The notes below the pieces were generated by a model. That model saw only the letters and a list, made by a program, of their open reading frames with translations. It was not told the origin of the DNA and ran no database searches. DNA of 64,000 nucleotides, taken from the NCBI RefSeq assembly GCF_046773475.1, contig NZ_CP177239.1:62001-126000 (forward strand). The letters run 5' to 3'. Each line of letters begins with the position of its first letter. Position 1 is the stretch's first letter. The DNA comes from Nitratireductor aquimarinus. GTDB lineage: Bacteria > Pseudomonadota > Alphaproteobacteria > Rhizobiales > Rhizobiaceae. Positions 53,104 to 62,271 of this stretch are shown in pieces. The translations under genes and the position numbers were made by a program.

Positions 53104-54048
53104 TTGACTGACACGGTAGAGACGAAGGCCGCGCGGCGCGAGGCGTATCGCACCAGCGCGACGGGGGTGCAAAAGCGGCTTGGCCATTTGGCCATGCTGG
53201 CCTTTGCAACACTGGTCGCCGGCTCCTTCTCTCTGGGGTCGATGGCCGCGCAGCATATCGGCCCGGTCGCGCTCAATGCCGCCCGTTTCCTGATCGGCAT
53301 TGTCTTCATGGGGCTGGTGGTGCGCTTTGTGCTGCGCCAGCCGCTTCCCTTCCCGAAAGCCCCGTGGCGCTTTCTGGTTCTGGGCGGCCTGATGGCGTTC
53401 TATTTCGTCACCATGTTCGTGGCGCTCGGCATGACCAGCCCGGTCTCGACCGGCGCGGTCTTCACGCTGATGCCGCTGCTCAGCGCCTTTTTCGGTTATC
53501 TCTTCCTGCGGCAGGTGCCGCGCGGGCTCGTTATCCCGAGTCTCGTTCTGGCCGGTCTCGGCTCGGTCTGGGTCATTTTCGACGGCAATTTCGAAGCCAT
53601 GCGCCGCTTCGACATGGGCGAGGGGGAGCTGATTTTCTTTGTCGGAGTCATCGGGCATGCGGCCTATGCCTCGCTCGTCCGGCTCTACAATCGCGGCGAG
53701 CCGGTCTTCGCCTTCACCTTCTGGACGCTGCTGGCCACAGGCGTGCTGATTGCGCTTTACGGCGTGGGCGAGATCGCCGCGACCGACTGGTTCGCCCTGC
53801 CGTCGATCACCTGGCTGGCGATCTTCTATCTGGCGATCTTCACCACGGCCGGCACGTTCTTCCTGCTCCAGTTTGCCGCCCTGCGGCTGCCCGCCTCCAA
53901 GGTGCTCGCCTATAACTACCTCACACCGACGCTGATCATCGTGTTCGAAGGTCTGCTCGGCCATGGCTGGGCGAGCCTTTCGGTGATGGTTGGCGCCGTG
54001 GTGACCATTCTCGGCCTGGTCATTCTGGCGCTGTCGCCCGAAGGCTGA
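53104..54048 (+). CDS. DMT/EamA family transporter
   Basis: 314 residues from a TTG start (GGGGGAT upstream). Ten predicted helices in two EamA repeats: LGHLAMLAFATLVAGSFSLG ... ARFLIGIVFMGLVVRF ... LVLGGLMAFYFVTMFVALGMTSPVSTGAVFTLMPLLSAFFGYLF, and WLAIFYLAIFTTAGTFFLLQFAALRLPASKVLAYNYLTPTLIIVFEGLLGHG. Inner membrane; substrate unknown, likely a metabolite. Confidence 0.9.
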   Translation: MTDTVETKAARREAYRTSATGVQKRLGHLAMLAFATLVAGSFSLGSMAAQHIGPVALNAARFLIGIVFMGLVVRFVLRQPLPFPKAPWRFLVLGGLMAFYFVTMFVALGMTSPVSTGAVFTLMPLLSAFFGYLFLRQVPRGLVIPSLVLAGLGSVWVIFDGNFEAMRRFDMGEGELIFFVGVIGHAAYASLVRLYNRGEPVFAFTFWTLLATGVLIALYGVGEIAATDWFALPSITWLAIFYLAIFTTAGTFFLLQFAALRLPASKVLAYNYLTPTLIIVFEGLLGHGWASLSVMVGAVVTILGLVILALSPEG

Positions 54049-54050
54049 GT

Positions 54051-54926
54051 TCAGTCGCCGAAGCGCCGTCCGAACCCTTTTGGATCAACCAGCGCCGGCA
54101 GGCCGGTTTCATCGAGCCACGCTTCGCTCGGTGCGCTCAGTCTGCGATAGATGTCGCGCACCAGCCTGCGTGCCGTCTCGCCCGGCCAGTCCTGCGGCAG
54201 GAGCGCGGTCGGCAGGCCGGGATCGCGCAGCACGATGCGTCGCCAGTCATGAATGAGCAGGGTGCGTGCCGCCATCGCGTCGATGGGCGCGGGCATATGC
54301 GTTCCGGCAAGCTGATCGGCCAGCGGCGTGTAATCGGCAATCAGCTCCGCATAGGCGGCGGCGATCTCGTCTGAAGGCCAGAGGCTGCGCAGCATTTCGG
54401 GATGTTCGGCGCTTGAACCGTGGATCACCAGCATGTCCGCGAGCACGGCGTCGCCGTTCGGCATTCTGGTGCGTGGCAGCAGGTGAACCCCTTCCGCGAT
54501 CTTCAGGAAGCCGCGCTCCTTCAGCGCCTCGTCATGTTCGCCATTGCCGTTGGGCGGCGCGATCGCCACCGTCCACGAGCCATCCCAGTCGGGCGCGCCC
54601 GCTGCATAGATGCGCCGTGTCGCCAGGTCGAAGGCGTGCTGGCCATGCCGGTCCAGCGAGAAGAAGGAGTTGCGGCCGCGCCGTTCGCGCACCACCCAGC
54701 CATCGCCGGCAAGCCGCGACATGGCGGTGCGCAGCGCACCGGCCTCGATGCCCAGCCGCGCCATCACGGTTTGAAGTGCGGCCAGCGGCGCTTCGCCGCC
54801 ACGCGGCACGATGGCGTCGCCGAACAGGGTGATCACCAGTGACCAGACCCTGAGGCGGCCGCGCCCGTGCAGGCGGTCGATCAGATCGGAAAGGGTGGTT
54901 TCTGCAGTTTCGGTCGGCGCATCCAT
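54051..54926 (-). CDS. paaX: PaaX family transcriptional regulator
   Basis: 291 residues from ATG 54926 (an in-frame GTG at 54935 is possible). An N-terminal winged-helix segment (LRVWSLVITLFGDAIVPRGGEAPLAALQTVMARLGIEAGALRTAMSRLAGDGWVVRERRGRNSFFSL) leads to the PaaX middle domain and a C-terminal TLLIHDWRRIVLRDPGLPTALLPQDWPGETARRLVRDIYRR. PaaX represses phenylacetate catabolism and is released by phenylacetyl-CoA. Here it is the last of four leftward genes (paaI-paaK-tetR-paaX). Confidence 0.92.
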   Translation of the reverse strand: MDAPTETAETTLSDLIDRLHGRGRLRVWSLVITLFGDAIVPRGGEAPLAALQTVMARLGIEAGALRTAMSRLAGDGWVVRERRGRNSFFSLDRHGQHAFDLATRRIYAAGAPDWDGSWTVAIAPPNGNGEHDEALKERGFLKIAEGVHLLPRTRMPNGDAVLADMLVIHGSSAEHPEMLRSLWPSDEIAAAYAELIADYTPLADQLAGTHMPAPIDAMAARTLLIHDWRRIVLRDPGLPTALLPQDWPGETARRLVRDIYRRLSAPSEAWLDETGLPALVDPKGFGRRFGD

Positions 54927-54966
54927 GCCATCCACATGCCACGGGACGGGGAGGCGGGCAAGATTG

Positions 54967-55563
54967 TCAGTCGAGCCCCTTCACGCCACTCACCAGAAGA
55001 TGCGTGGCAAGCTTCGCATAGTCCTGCCGGGAGATGCCGCGATCCTCGCGGAACCACATGTAAAACCAGTTGAGCATGCCGAACAGGCTCATCGTCACCG
55101 GTTTCAGAAGCGGCCTGTTGTCGAAGACTTCCGGGTTCACCTGCCGCACCGCTTCGGCAAACAGCGCAACCAGCCGGCGCTCCAGCGCTTTCAGCTCTTC
55201 CTGCTGTGCGTCGGGCAGAAGCTGAAGGCCGGAAAGCTGCACGCGGTGCTCATTGTCCGCATCGCGATAGGCGTCGAGCAGCGCCGTCACCAGCCCTTCC
55301 AGCCGCTCCTGCGGAGCTTCATGGGGCTGGTCAGCCTCTTCCACGGCTTCCACCAGTTCCTGCAAATGCGTTTCGATAATGTCGAAAAGCAGCGCTTCCT
55401 TGGAGGTGTAGTAGTGATAGAGCAGCGCCTTCGAAACGCCGAGTTCCGTTGCAAGCTGGTTCATCGAGGCGCGGTCATAGCCGTCACGCGCGAAGATGCG
55501 CGCTGCGCCATGCAGCATGGCGTCGCGCTTGTCGTCATAATCCTTGGCTCGGGTGCGGGCCAT
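54967..55563 (-). CDS. TetR family regulator (PaaR-like)
   Basis: 198 residues from ATG 55563. Helix-turn-helix: MLHGAARIFARDGYDRASMNQLATELGVSKALLYHYYTSKEALLFDIIETH. The C-terminal ligand domain with YMWFREDRGISRQDYAKLATHLL suits the TetR regulators (PaaR) that accompany paa genes in alphaproteobacteria and betaproteobacteria. A 14-bp perfect palindrome between paaI and the P450 gene (57498-57511) is its probable operator. Confidence 0.88.
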   Translation of the reverse strand: MARTRAKDYDDKRDAMLHGAARIFARDGYDRASMNQLATELGVSKALLYHYYTSKEALLFDIIETHLQELVEAVEEADQPHEAPQERLEGLVTALLDAYRDADNEHRVQLSGLQLLPDAQQEELKALERRLVALFAEAVRQVNPEVFDNRPLLKPVTMSLFGMLNWFYMWFREDRGISRQDYAKLATHLLVSGVKGLD

Positions 55564-55669
55564 CAATGCATATCCCGGGGGCGTTTGTGCGTTTGTGCGT
55601 CTGTGTCGCCCCTCGCGCCGTTCACGGGCGGGAAGGGGCGAGTCACTGTTGAAATGAGCGTCGGTACTC

Positions 55670-56983
55670 TCACTGTTTGTCGCGCTTGTCGATGATGCGC
55701 ACGGCCTTGCCCTGGCTGCGGGCCACGCCGCCGGGGTCGGTCGCGTTGACGCGCACCGTCACGCCGACCACATCCTTGATGCGTTCGCCGAGCTGGCGGC
55801 AGGCCGCAAGCCGCACTTCTTCGCCCGCTTCCAGCGCTTCCATCTCCACATGAATGGTCATCGCATCCATGCGGCCTTCCTGCGTCAGCTCGATCTGGAA
55901 ATGCGGCGCGAGCCCGTTGACGGTGAGGATCTGCTCCTCGATCTGGGTGGGAAACACATTGACCCCGCGCAGGATCATCATGTCGTCCGAGCGGCCGGTG
56001 ATCTTCTCCATGCGGCGCATGGAGCGCGCCGTGCCCGGCAGAAGCCGCGTCAGGTCGCGCGTGCGGTAGCGCACGATGGGGAAGGCTTCCTTGGTGAGCG
56101 AGGTGAAAACCAGCTCGCCCTTTTCGCCGTCCGGCAGCACTTCGCCGGTCTCCGGGTCGATGATCTCGGGATAGAAATGGTCTTCCCAGATATGTAGCCC
56201 GTCCTTGGTCTCCACACACTCATTGGCAACACCCGGTCCCATCACTTCCGACAGGCCGTAAATGTCGACCGCATGCATGTCGAATGCGTCTTCGATCTCG
56301 GCGCGCATGGCGTTGGTCCATGGCTCGGCGCCGAAAATGCCCACCTTGAGCGGGCTCTTGCGCGGGTCGAGGCCGCGCGCGCGGTATTCATCGAGGATCG
56401 ACAGCATGTAGGAGGGCGTGACCATGATCGTGTCGGCCCGAAAATCCTCGATCAGCGTCACCTGCCGCGTGGTCATGCCGCCCGATGCCGGCACCACCGT
56501 CGCGCCCAGCCGCTCCGCGCCGTAATGCGCACCCAGACCGCCCGTGAAGAGCCCATAGCCATAGGCCACGTGAACGATGTCGCCCGCCCGCGTGCCGGAT
56601 GCGCGGATCGAGCGCGCCATCACCTCGGCCCAGGTGTCGATGTCCTTTGCGGTGTAGCCCACAACGGTCGGCTTGCCGGTCGTGCCGGATGAGGCGTGAA
56701 TGCGCGCCACCTTCTCGCGCGGCACGGCGAACATGCCGAACGGATAATTGTCGCGCAGGTCCGTCTTCACCGTGAAGGGGAATTTCGACAGGTCGGAAAG
56801 CTGCTTCAGATCGTCGGGATGAACACCGGCGGCGTCGAAGCTCTTCTTGTAATGCGGTACGTTTTCATAGGCGTGCCTGAGCGACCATTTGAGGCGCACA
56901 AGCTGCAGGGCCTGGATTTCATCGCGCGAGGCGATTTCGATCGGGTCCAGGTCTTCCTTTTTGGGGGTCAGGTCTTTCATCAT
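55670..56983 (-). CDS. paaK: Phenylacetate-CoA ligase
   Basis: 437 residues (GGGAGATA before a double ATG; start could be 56980). AMP-forming acyl-CoA ligase of the PaaK type: ARIHASSGTTGKPTVVGYT (P-loop), YGLFTGGLGAHYGAERLGATVVPASGGMTTRQ, DIYGLSEVMGPGVANECVE, and MEKITGRSDDMMILRGVNVFPTQIEEQIL. Activates phenylacetate to phenylacetyl-CoA in the cytoplasm, the entry step of the pathway and the step that makes the inducer for PaaX. Confidence 0.96.
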   Translation of the reverse strand: MMKDLTPKKEDLDPIEIASRDEIQALQLVRLKWSLRHAYENVPHYKKSFDAAGVHPDDLKQLSDLSKFPFTVKTDLRDNYPFGMFAVPREKVARIHASSGTTGKPTVVGYTAKDIDTWAEVMARSIRASGTRAGDIVHVAYGYGLFTGGLGAHYGAERLGATVVPASGGMTTRQVTLIEDFRADTIMVTPSYMLSILDEYRARGLDPRKSPLKVGIFGAEPWTNAMRAEIEDAFDMHAVDIYGLSEVMGPGVANECVETKDGLHIWEDHFYPEIIDPETGEVLPDGEKGELVFTSLTKEAFPIVRYRTRDLTRLLPGTARSMRRMEKITGRSDDMMILRGVNVFPTQIEEQILTVNGLAPHFQIELTQEGRMDAMTIHVEMEALEAGEEVRLAACRQLGERIKDVVGVTVRVNATDPGGVARSQGKAVRIIDKRDKQ

Positions 56984-57007
56984 TATCTCCCGAAGATGAG
57001 GATGCCG

Positions 57008-57454
57008 TCAGGCGTCTTCCTCGAAATGCTTGCCGCCAATGACGCGGGAATTGCCGCGAAACTCCGCGATGACTTTGCCGTTCTGGTTCTCCACGCGAAC
57101 ATCATAGATGCCCGAGCGCCCGAACCGCGCCACCTCGCGCGCCACCGCTGTAAGCCGGTCGCCGAGCGCGCCGGGCGCAACGAAGGTGATGGAATTGTGC
57201 TGCGCGACAACGATCTGGTTGTAGGAGTTGCACGCAAAGGCGAAGGCGGAATCCGCCAGTGTGAAGATGTAGCCGCCGTGGCAGATGTCGTGCCCGTTCG
57301 TGTGGTGCGTTTCCACCGTCATCGACAGGGTGGCGCTGCCCGGCGCCACCGCATCAAGGCTGCATCCGAGCCATTGCGAGGCGTCGTCGCGCGCCCACAT
57401 GGCTGCTGCGCTGCGCTCTGCGATCTCCTGTGGAGACAGTTGCATTTGTGACAT
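57008..57454 (-). CDS. paaI: Hydroxyphenylacetyl-CoA thioesterase
   Basis: 148 residues. Hotdog-fold PaaI: SATLSMTVETHHTNGHDICHGGYIFTLADSAFAFACNSYNQIVVAQHNSITFVAPGALGDRLTAVARE. The HGGYIFTLADSAF active-site region (catalytic Asp) is conserved. Hydrolyses dead-end CoA thioesters to recover CoA. First gene of the leftward paa transcript, divergent from the P450 gene. Confidence 0.94.
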   Translation of the reverse strand: MSQMQLSPQEIAERSAAAMWARDDASQWLGCSLDAVAPGSATLSMTVETHHTNGHDICHGGYIFTLADSAFAFACNSYNQIVVAQHNSITFVAPGALGDRLTAVAREVARFGRSGIYDVRVENQNGKVIAEFRGNSRVIGGKHFEEDA

Positions 57455-57497
57455 CTAGGCTCCTCCCAACGGCGTCGGTGAAAGCAGACTTGCATAA

Positions 57498-57511
57498 ACC
57501 GACCGGTCGGT
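57498..57511. promoter_or_regulatory. TetR/PaaR-type operator palindrome
   Basis: ACCGACC-GGTCGGT, a perfect 14-bp inverted repeat in the divergent paaI / P450 promoter region. ACCGACCGGTCGGT-like sites are the usual binding site type of TetR regulators of this kind. Confidence 0.78.
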
Positions 57512-57560
57512 CAATAATACTGTTGAGAGGAGGCGGTGGGGCCGCTTCCGGGAGGAGAGC

Positions 57561-58799
57561 ATGACAAAAACGGCAGACAACGCTGCAACCAATGGCGAGA
57601 AACTGGCGGAGGGCTTTGAATTGACGGCGCTGCCCGCGGGCTTCGTGGACGATCCGTTTCCGGTCTATCACGCACTTCTGGAGCACGCGCCCCTGAAGCG
57701 TTTCGCCGACGGGTCGGTCATGCTGTCGCGCTATGAGGATCTCGACCGCGTCTATCGCGACACGAAAACCTTTTCCTCCGACAAGAAGGCCGAGTTCCTG
57801 CCGAAGTTCGGCGACACGCCGCTTTACGAGCATCACACGACGAGCCTCGTCTTCAACGATCCGCCGCTCCACACACGGGTGCGCAAGATCATGATGGGCG
57901 CGCTCACGCCGCGTGCGCTGGCAGCGCTTGAGCCGGGTCTGATCACGCTGGTCGATGGCTTGCTCGACCGTATGGAAGAGAAGGGCGAGGTCGATCTCAT
58001 CGAGGATTTCGCCGCCGCGATCCCCATCGAGGTGATCGGCAATCTGTTCGATATTCCCCACGAGGCGCGCGAGCCGCTGCGCGACTGGTCGCTTGCCATT
58101 CTTGGTGCGCTCGAACCGGTTCTCACCGACGAGCAGCTCAAATGGGGCAACACCTCTGTCACCGATTTCAAGGCGTTCCTGAAGGACATTGCCGATGATC
58201 GCCGGCGCAATCCCGGTGATCCGGCGACCGACGTCCTGACCCGTCTCATCAATGGCAATGAGGGCGAAGAGCTCTCCGAGGTGGAGCTTCTGCAGAACTG
58301 CATCTTCATCCTCAATGCCGGTCACGAGACCACCACGAACCTCATCGGCAACGCCCTTTATGAGCTATTGCACTGGCCTGAAGAGAAGGCGCGGCTTGAA
58401 GCCGACCCGGACCTGATCGCGACGGCGGTCGATGAGTTCTTGCGTTTCCAGAGCCCCAACCAGCTCGGCAACCGCATGGCGGTGGAGCCGGTGGAGTTCC
58501 ATGGCGAAACCGTGGAGCCGGGCACGCCGATCCATCTGTGCATTGGTGCTGCCAACCGCGATCCGCGCCAGTTTGCCGATCCGGACCGGCTTGATGTGGG
58601 GCGCAGGCCCAACAAGCATCTGGCCTTTGCCGGTGGGCCTCATCTGTGCGCGGGCTTCTCGCTTGCGCGCATGGAAGGGCGCATCGGCATTTCGCATTTT
58701 CTCAAACGTTTCCCCGACTACCGGATGACGGGCGAGCCGGAACGCACCGGACGTGTGCGCTTTCGCGGCTTCTCCCGGCTGCCGGCGCGGGTGCGCTGA
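57561..58799 (+). CDS. Cytochrome P450
   Basis: 412 residues, soluble bacterial P450. I-helix LNAGHETTTNLIGN (oxygen-binding A-G-x-E-T-T), the ExxR motif in DEFLRFQSP, and the haem-binding FAGGPHLCAGFSLARME with its axial Cys are all present (FAGGPH instead of the usual FGxGxH). Substrate unknown. It sits between the regulated paaI promoter and paaZ, 18 bases before paaZ on the same strand. No ferredoxin or reductase gene is visible, so electron partners must come from elsewhere. A hydroxylating role on an aromatic acid is inferred only from context. Confidence 0.94.
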   Translation: MTKTADNAATNGEKLAEGFELTALPAGFVDDPFPVYHALLEHAPLKRFADGSVMLSRYEDLDRVYRDTKTFSSDKKAEFLPKFGDTPLYEHHTTSLVFNDPPLHTRVRKIMMGALTPRALAALEPGLITLVDGLLDRMEEKGEVDLIEDFAAAIPIEVIGNLFDIPHEAREPLRDWSLAILGALEPVLTDEQLKWGNTSVTDFKAFLKDIADDRRRNPGDPATDVLTRLINGNEGEELSEVELLQNCIFILNAGHETTTNLIGNALYELLHWPEEKARLEADPDLIATAVDEFLRFQSPNQLGNRMAVEPVEFHGETVEPGTPIHLCIGAANRDPRQFADPDRLDVGRRPNKHLAFAGGPHLCAGFSLARMEGRIGISHFLKRFPDYRMTGEPERTGRVRFRGFSRLPARVR

Positions 58800-58817
58800 T
58801 CAATAAAGGAGTTTTCC

Positions 58818-60848
58818 ATGAGCGTGATGCGGCTTGAAAGCTATGCGGCAGGGGCGTGGGTTGCGCCCTCGGGCGATCTCAAACCCCTGCGGAGTGCGGT
58901 CACCGGCGATGTGGTTGCCGAACTCGGTTCGCAGAAGCTGGATTTCGCCGGCATGGCCGATCATGCCCGCCAGGTGGGCGGGCCGGCGCTGCGCGCGATG
59001 ACGTTCCACGACCGCGCCTTCGCCATCAAGGCGCTGGCGCAGTATCTGAACGACCGCCGCGAAGCGCTCTACGAGCTTTCCTACGAGACCGGTGCGACCA
59101 AGCCTGACTCGATGATCGACATTGATGGCGGCATCGGCACGCTGTTCGTCTATTCGTCCAAGGCCCGGCGTGAGCTGCCCGATGACAGGGTCTATGTGGA
59201 TGGCGCGCTGGAGCAGCTTTCCCGCTCCGGAAACTTCGTTGGCCAGCACGTGGCGACCCCACTTCAGGGCGTGGCCGTCCACATCAACGCCTTCAACTTC
59301 CCCGTCTGGGGCATGCTGGAAAAGCTTGCACCGACGCTGATCGCCGGCGTTCCGGCCATCGTCAAACCGGCCTCCGCCACCGCGTGGCTGGCTGAAGCCT
59401 GTTTCCGCATGATCGTGGAATCCGGCCTGTTCCCGGAAGGCGCGGTTCAGTTCATTGCGGGTTCCACCGGAGACCTGCTTGACCGCCTGACCGGTCAGGA
59501 CGTGGTGTCCTTCACGGGCTCCGCCTCCACCGCATCCATGCTGCGCGCCAACCCGAAGATCATCGGCAATTCCGTGCGCTTCGTGGCCGAGCAGGATTCG
59601 CTCAACGCTTCGGTGCTTGGGCCGGATGCAGCCCCCGGAACGCCTGAATTCGACGCTTTCATCAAGGAAGTGCACCGCGAGATGACGGCCAAGGCCGGCC
59701 AGAAATGCACCGCTGTACGCCGTATTTTCGTGCCCGACGCACACCGCGATGCGGTCACCGACGCGCTCATCGCCCGGCTTGAGAAGACCGTAGTCGGTAA
59801 TCCGCGCAGCGAAGGCGTGCGGATGGGCGCGCTCGCAAGCCTCGCCCAGCGCGACGACGTTCTTGAGAAGGCCGGCATTCTCGCCACCGAGGCCCGCCGT
59901 GTCTTCGGCGATCCGGATGCGTTTTCGGTCACCGATGCCGATGCCGGAGCGGGCGCATTCGTGCCGCCCATGCTGTTCTCCTGCGACGATCCCGATGGCG
60001 CTCAGAAGCTGCATTCGGTCGAGGCGTTCGGCCCCGTGTCCACCATCATGCCGTACCGGGATCTCGGCCATGCGCTGAAACTCGCCAATCGCGGCGAGGG
60101 CTCGCTTGTCGCCTCGGTCTTCACGCATGACCCGGCGGTGGCCCGGCAGGCGGTTCTGGAAGCGGGCGCTTTCCATGGCCGGCTCTATTTCGCCAACCGC
60201 GACACCGGTAAGGAGGCAACCGGCCACGGTTCGCCGCTGCCGCACATGGTGCATGGCGGTCCGGGCCGCGCCGGCGGCGGCGAGGAGCTGGGCGGCGTCC
60301 GTGGCGTGATGCACTACATGCAGCGCACCGCGATCCAGGCGAGCCCCGATCTGATCGCCGGCATCACCAACCGCTATGTGGCTGGCGCTTCGACCGAAGA
60401 GAAAGAGCCGCATCCCTTCCGCCTGACCTTTGGCGAACTGGAGCCCGGCCGCACACTCTGGGCCGGTCCGCGCGAGGTGACGCTGGCGGACATCGAGCAT
60501 TTCGCCGAGTTCACCGGTGATACGTTCTACGCGCATATGGACGAGGAGGCGGCTGCCGCCAATCCGTTCTTCCCCGGCCGCGTCGCCCATGGCTATCTCA
60601 TCCTGTCCTTTGCGGCAGGCATGTTCGTGGAGGCTGCGCCCGGACCGGTGCTCGCCAATTACGGCCTCGACAATCTGCGCTTCATGAAGCCGGTTTCCCC
60701 CGGCGACACGCTGAAAGTGCGCCTCACGGTCAAGCAGAAGACCCGCCGCAAGGACGAATATGGCGAAGTGCGCTGGGATGTCGGCGTCTACAATCAGGAA
60801 GGCGAGCAGGTTGCCGCCTACGAACTCCTGACCATGAACGCCATGTAG
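58818..60848 (+). CDS. paaZ: Oxepin-CoA hydrolase / semialdehyde dehydrogenase PaaZ
   Basis: 676 residues, two domains. The N-terminal aldehyde dehydrogenase (about 1-530) has NAFNFPVWGMLEKLAPTLIAGVPAIVKPAS, FTGSASTASML, catalytic-type Cys in AGQKCTAVRR, and SVEAFGPVSTI. The C-terminal MaoC/hydratase domain (about 540-676) has FAEFTGDTFYAHMDEEAAAANPFFPGRVAHGYLILSFAAGMFV and YGLDNLRFMKPVSPGDTL. Opens the oxepin-CoA ring and oxidises the resulting semialdehyde in phenylacetate degradation. The ring epoxidase genes paaABCDE are not in this window. Confidence 0.96.
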   Translation: MSVMRLESYAAGAWVAPSGDLKPLRSAVTGDVVAELGSQKLDFAGMADHARQVGGPALRAMTFHDRAFAIKALAQYLNDRREALYELSYETGATKPDSMIDIDGGIGTLFVYSSKARRELPDDRVYVDGALEQLSRSGNFVGQHVATPLQGVAVHINAFNFPVWGMLEKLAPTLIAGVPAIVKPASATAWLAEACFRMIVESGLFPEGAVQFIAGSTGDLLDRLTGQDVVSFTGSASTASMLRANPKIIGNSVRFVAEQDSLNASVLGPDAAPGTPEFDAFIKEVHREMTAKAGQKCTAVRRIFVPDAHRDAVTDALIARLEKTVVGNPRSEGVRMGALASLAQRDDVLEKAGILATEARRVFGDPDAFSVTDADAGAGAFVPPMLFSCDDPDGAQKLHSVEAFGPVSTIMPYRDLGHALKLANRGEGSLVASVFTHDPAVARQAVLEAGAFHGRLYFANRDTGKEATGHGSPLPHMVHGGPGRAGGGEELGGVRGVMHYMQRTAIQASPDLIAGITNRYVAGASTEEKEPHPFRLTFGELEPGRTLWAGPREVTLADIEHFAEFTGDTFYAHMDEEAAAANPFFPGRVAHGYLILSFAAGMFVEAAPGPVLANYGLDNLRFMKPVSPGDTLKVRLTVKQKTRRKDEYGEVRWDVGVYNQEGEQVAAYELLTMNAM

Positions 60849-60908
60849 CGTGGGGCGATTTGGGGCGTCCTTTGCCATGTCCTCCGGCATTCTGGAGAAC
60901 TGGCGCAG

Positions 60909-61064
60909 CGCCCCTCATCCCCCTGCCGGGACCTTCTCCCCGCCTGCGGGGAGAAGGCAGCGTTGCACCGCCACGTTTCTGTGGAGCGCCACCGGTTGAA
61001 AATTGACCCACCACGTCGAGGTCTCCCTCTCCCCGCTGGCGGGGAGAGGGTAAGGGTGAGGGGC
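60909..61064. repeat. Composite palindromic repeat (REP-like) between paaZ and pcaB
   Basis: Two near-perfect hairpins, CCTTCTCCCCGC-CT-GCGGGGAGAAGG (60932-60957) and CCCTCTCCCCGC-TG-GCGGGGAGAGGG (61025-61050). Outer arms CGCCCCTCATCC (near 60909) and GGGTGAGGGGCG (near 61055) are inverted, making the whole unit symmetric. I know this CTTCTCCCCG-type element as a common dispersed intergenic repeat in Hyphomicrobiales. It may also end transcription of both flanking convergent genes. Confidence 0.85.
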
Positions 61065-61099
61065 GAGCGCCGACGGACGCCCGGGAACACAGCGCCCTG

Positions 61100-62164
61100 C
61101 TAAACGCTCCTGGCCTTGAACGCCAGCCCGTCCACCAGTTCCGAAGCCTTGAGCAAGGCCGCACCCGTTGCGACAACCATCTGCGGCAGAAGCATCCACT
61201 CCAGCGTCCACGCCGCGCCGGAGCGTTCGTTTTCATGCACCAGCGCCTGATGCACGCCACCCACCAGCGTGGCGTTGAAGCGCGCGAGCGTCACCAGCGC
61301 TTCGGCGGCGACCGGGTTCTTCTTGTGCGGCATGGCGGAAGATCCGCCGCCCGCCGCCAGTTCGATCTCACCAATTTCGCTCTGCGCGGCAAGCACGATG
61401 TCCTGCCCCATTTTGCCGAGGCTTCCGCTGATCAGCGAGAGAACGGAGGCAAAAGCGGCGATCCCGTCGCGCTCGCTGTGGCGGGCATGGTCGGGCTGCG
61501 CAAGGCCAAGCCGTGCCGCCAGCCGCCCGGCAACGGCCTCGCCCTTGTGGCCGAGCTTGTCGAGCGTGCCGGCTGCGCCACCGAAATGCAGCACCGCGAT
61601 GTCGCCCTGAACCGTCTCCAGCCGTCGCACATCGCGGATGAGCGGTTCACGCCATGACCGGATTTTCCGGCTGGCGGAAACGGGAATGGCGGCCTGCATG
61701 CGCGTATGCGCCATCACTTTGGTCTGTCCGTCCCGCGTCTCCAAAGCCTCCAGCGCGTCAATCAGCCCGGCAAGCCGCCGCGCAAGAATCGCCACCGCAT
61801 CGCGCACCCGCAGTGCAAACCCCGTATCGATCACGTCCTGGCTGGTCGAGCCGAAATGGAGATGCGCCCTGACGTCTTCGGGAAGGGCTGCGCGTAATTC
61901 CCTGACCAGCGCCGGCACAACCACCCCGTCCTGCGCCACGCCGGCCTTCAGACCGGCCACATCCGGGCTGAAGCGCGCTAGCGTCGCGGTGATCGTCTCC
62001 GCCGCCGGGCGCGGAATGACGCCCTCATCGGCTTCGGCTTCGGCAAGCGCGGCCTCGAATTTCAGCACCGCGTCGAGTTCCGCCCGCGCGGAAAAGAGAT
62101 GCGCGAGCTCCTCGTCGCCAAGCAGGCCTGAAAGGATGGGATGATCGAACACGGAGATGGTCAT
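61100..62164 (-). CDS. pcaB: 3-carboxy-cis,cis-muconate cycloisomerase
   Basis: 354 residues, slightly shorter than the usual ~450-residue bacterial form but with the short alphaproteobacterial layout. Fumarase/aspartase superfamily signature GGGSSAMPHKKNPVAAEALV, substrate loop HFGSTSQDVIDTGFAL, and TRMQAAIPVSASRKI. Converts carboxymuconate to carboxymuconolactone in protocatechuate degradation. Last gene of the pcaCHGB transcript. Confidence 0.93.
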   Translation of the reverse strand: MTISVFDHPILSGLLGDEELAHLFSARAELDAVLKFEAALAEAEADEGVIPRPAAETITATLARFSPDVAGLKAGVAQDGVVVPALVRELRAALPEDVRAHLHFGSTSQDVIDTGFALRVRDAVAILARRLAGLIDALEALETRDGQTKVMAHTRMQAAIPVSASRKIRSWREPLIRDVRRLETVQGDIAVLHFGGAAGTLDKLGHKGEAVAGRLAARLGLAQPDHARHSERDGIAAFASVLSLISGSLGKMGQDIVLAAQSEIGEIELAAGGGSSAMPHKKNPVAAEALVTLARFNATLVGGVHQALVHENERSGAAWTLEWMLLPQMVVATGAALLKASELVDGLAFKARSV

Positions 62165-62271
62165 GCGGCAAATGTCCCGGTTGGCGTTCTGAGTAGCTCA
62201 ATAACACATCTGCCGCCGGGCGATTGGCCCGGCGGCAGGTTGATGCGGCAAAAAAGAAAGCGGGGTGTCGT

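Noticed and set aside
58800..60890. A 696-codon minus-strand frame opposite paaZ
   Set aside because: paaZ on the plus strand is unmistakable (ALDH and MaoC motifs); the antisense frame is a codon-bias shadow.
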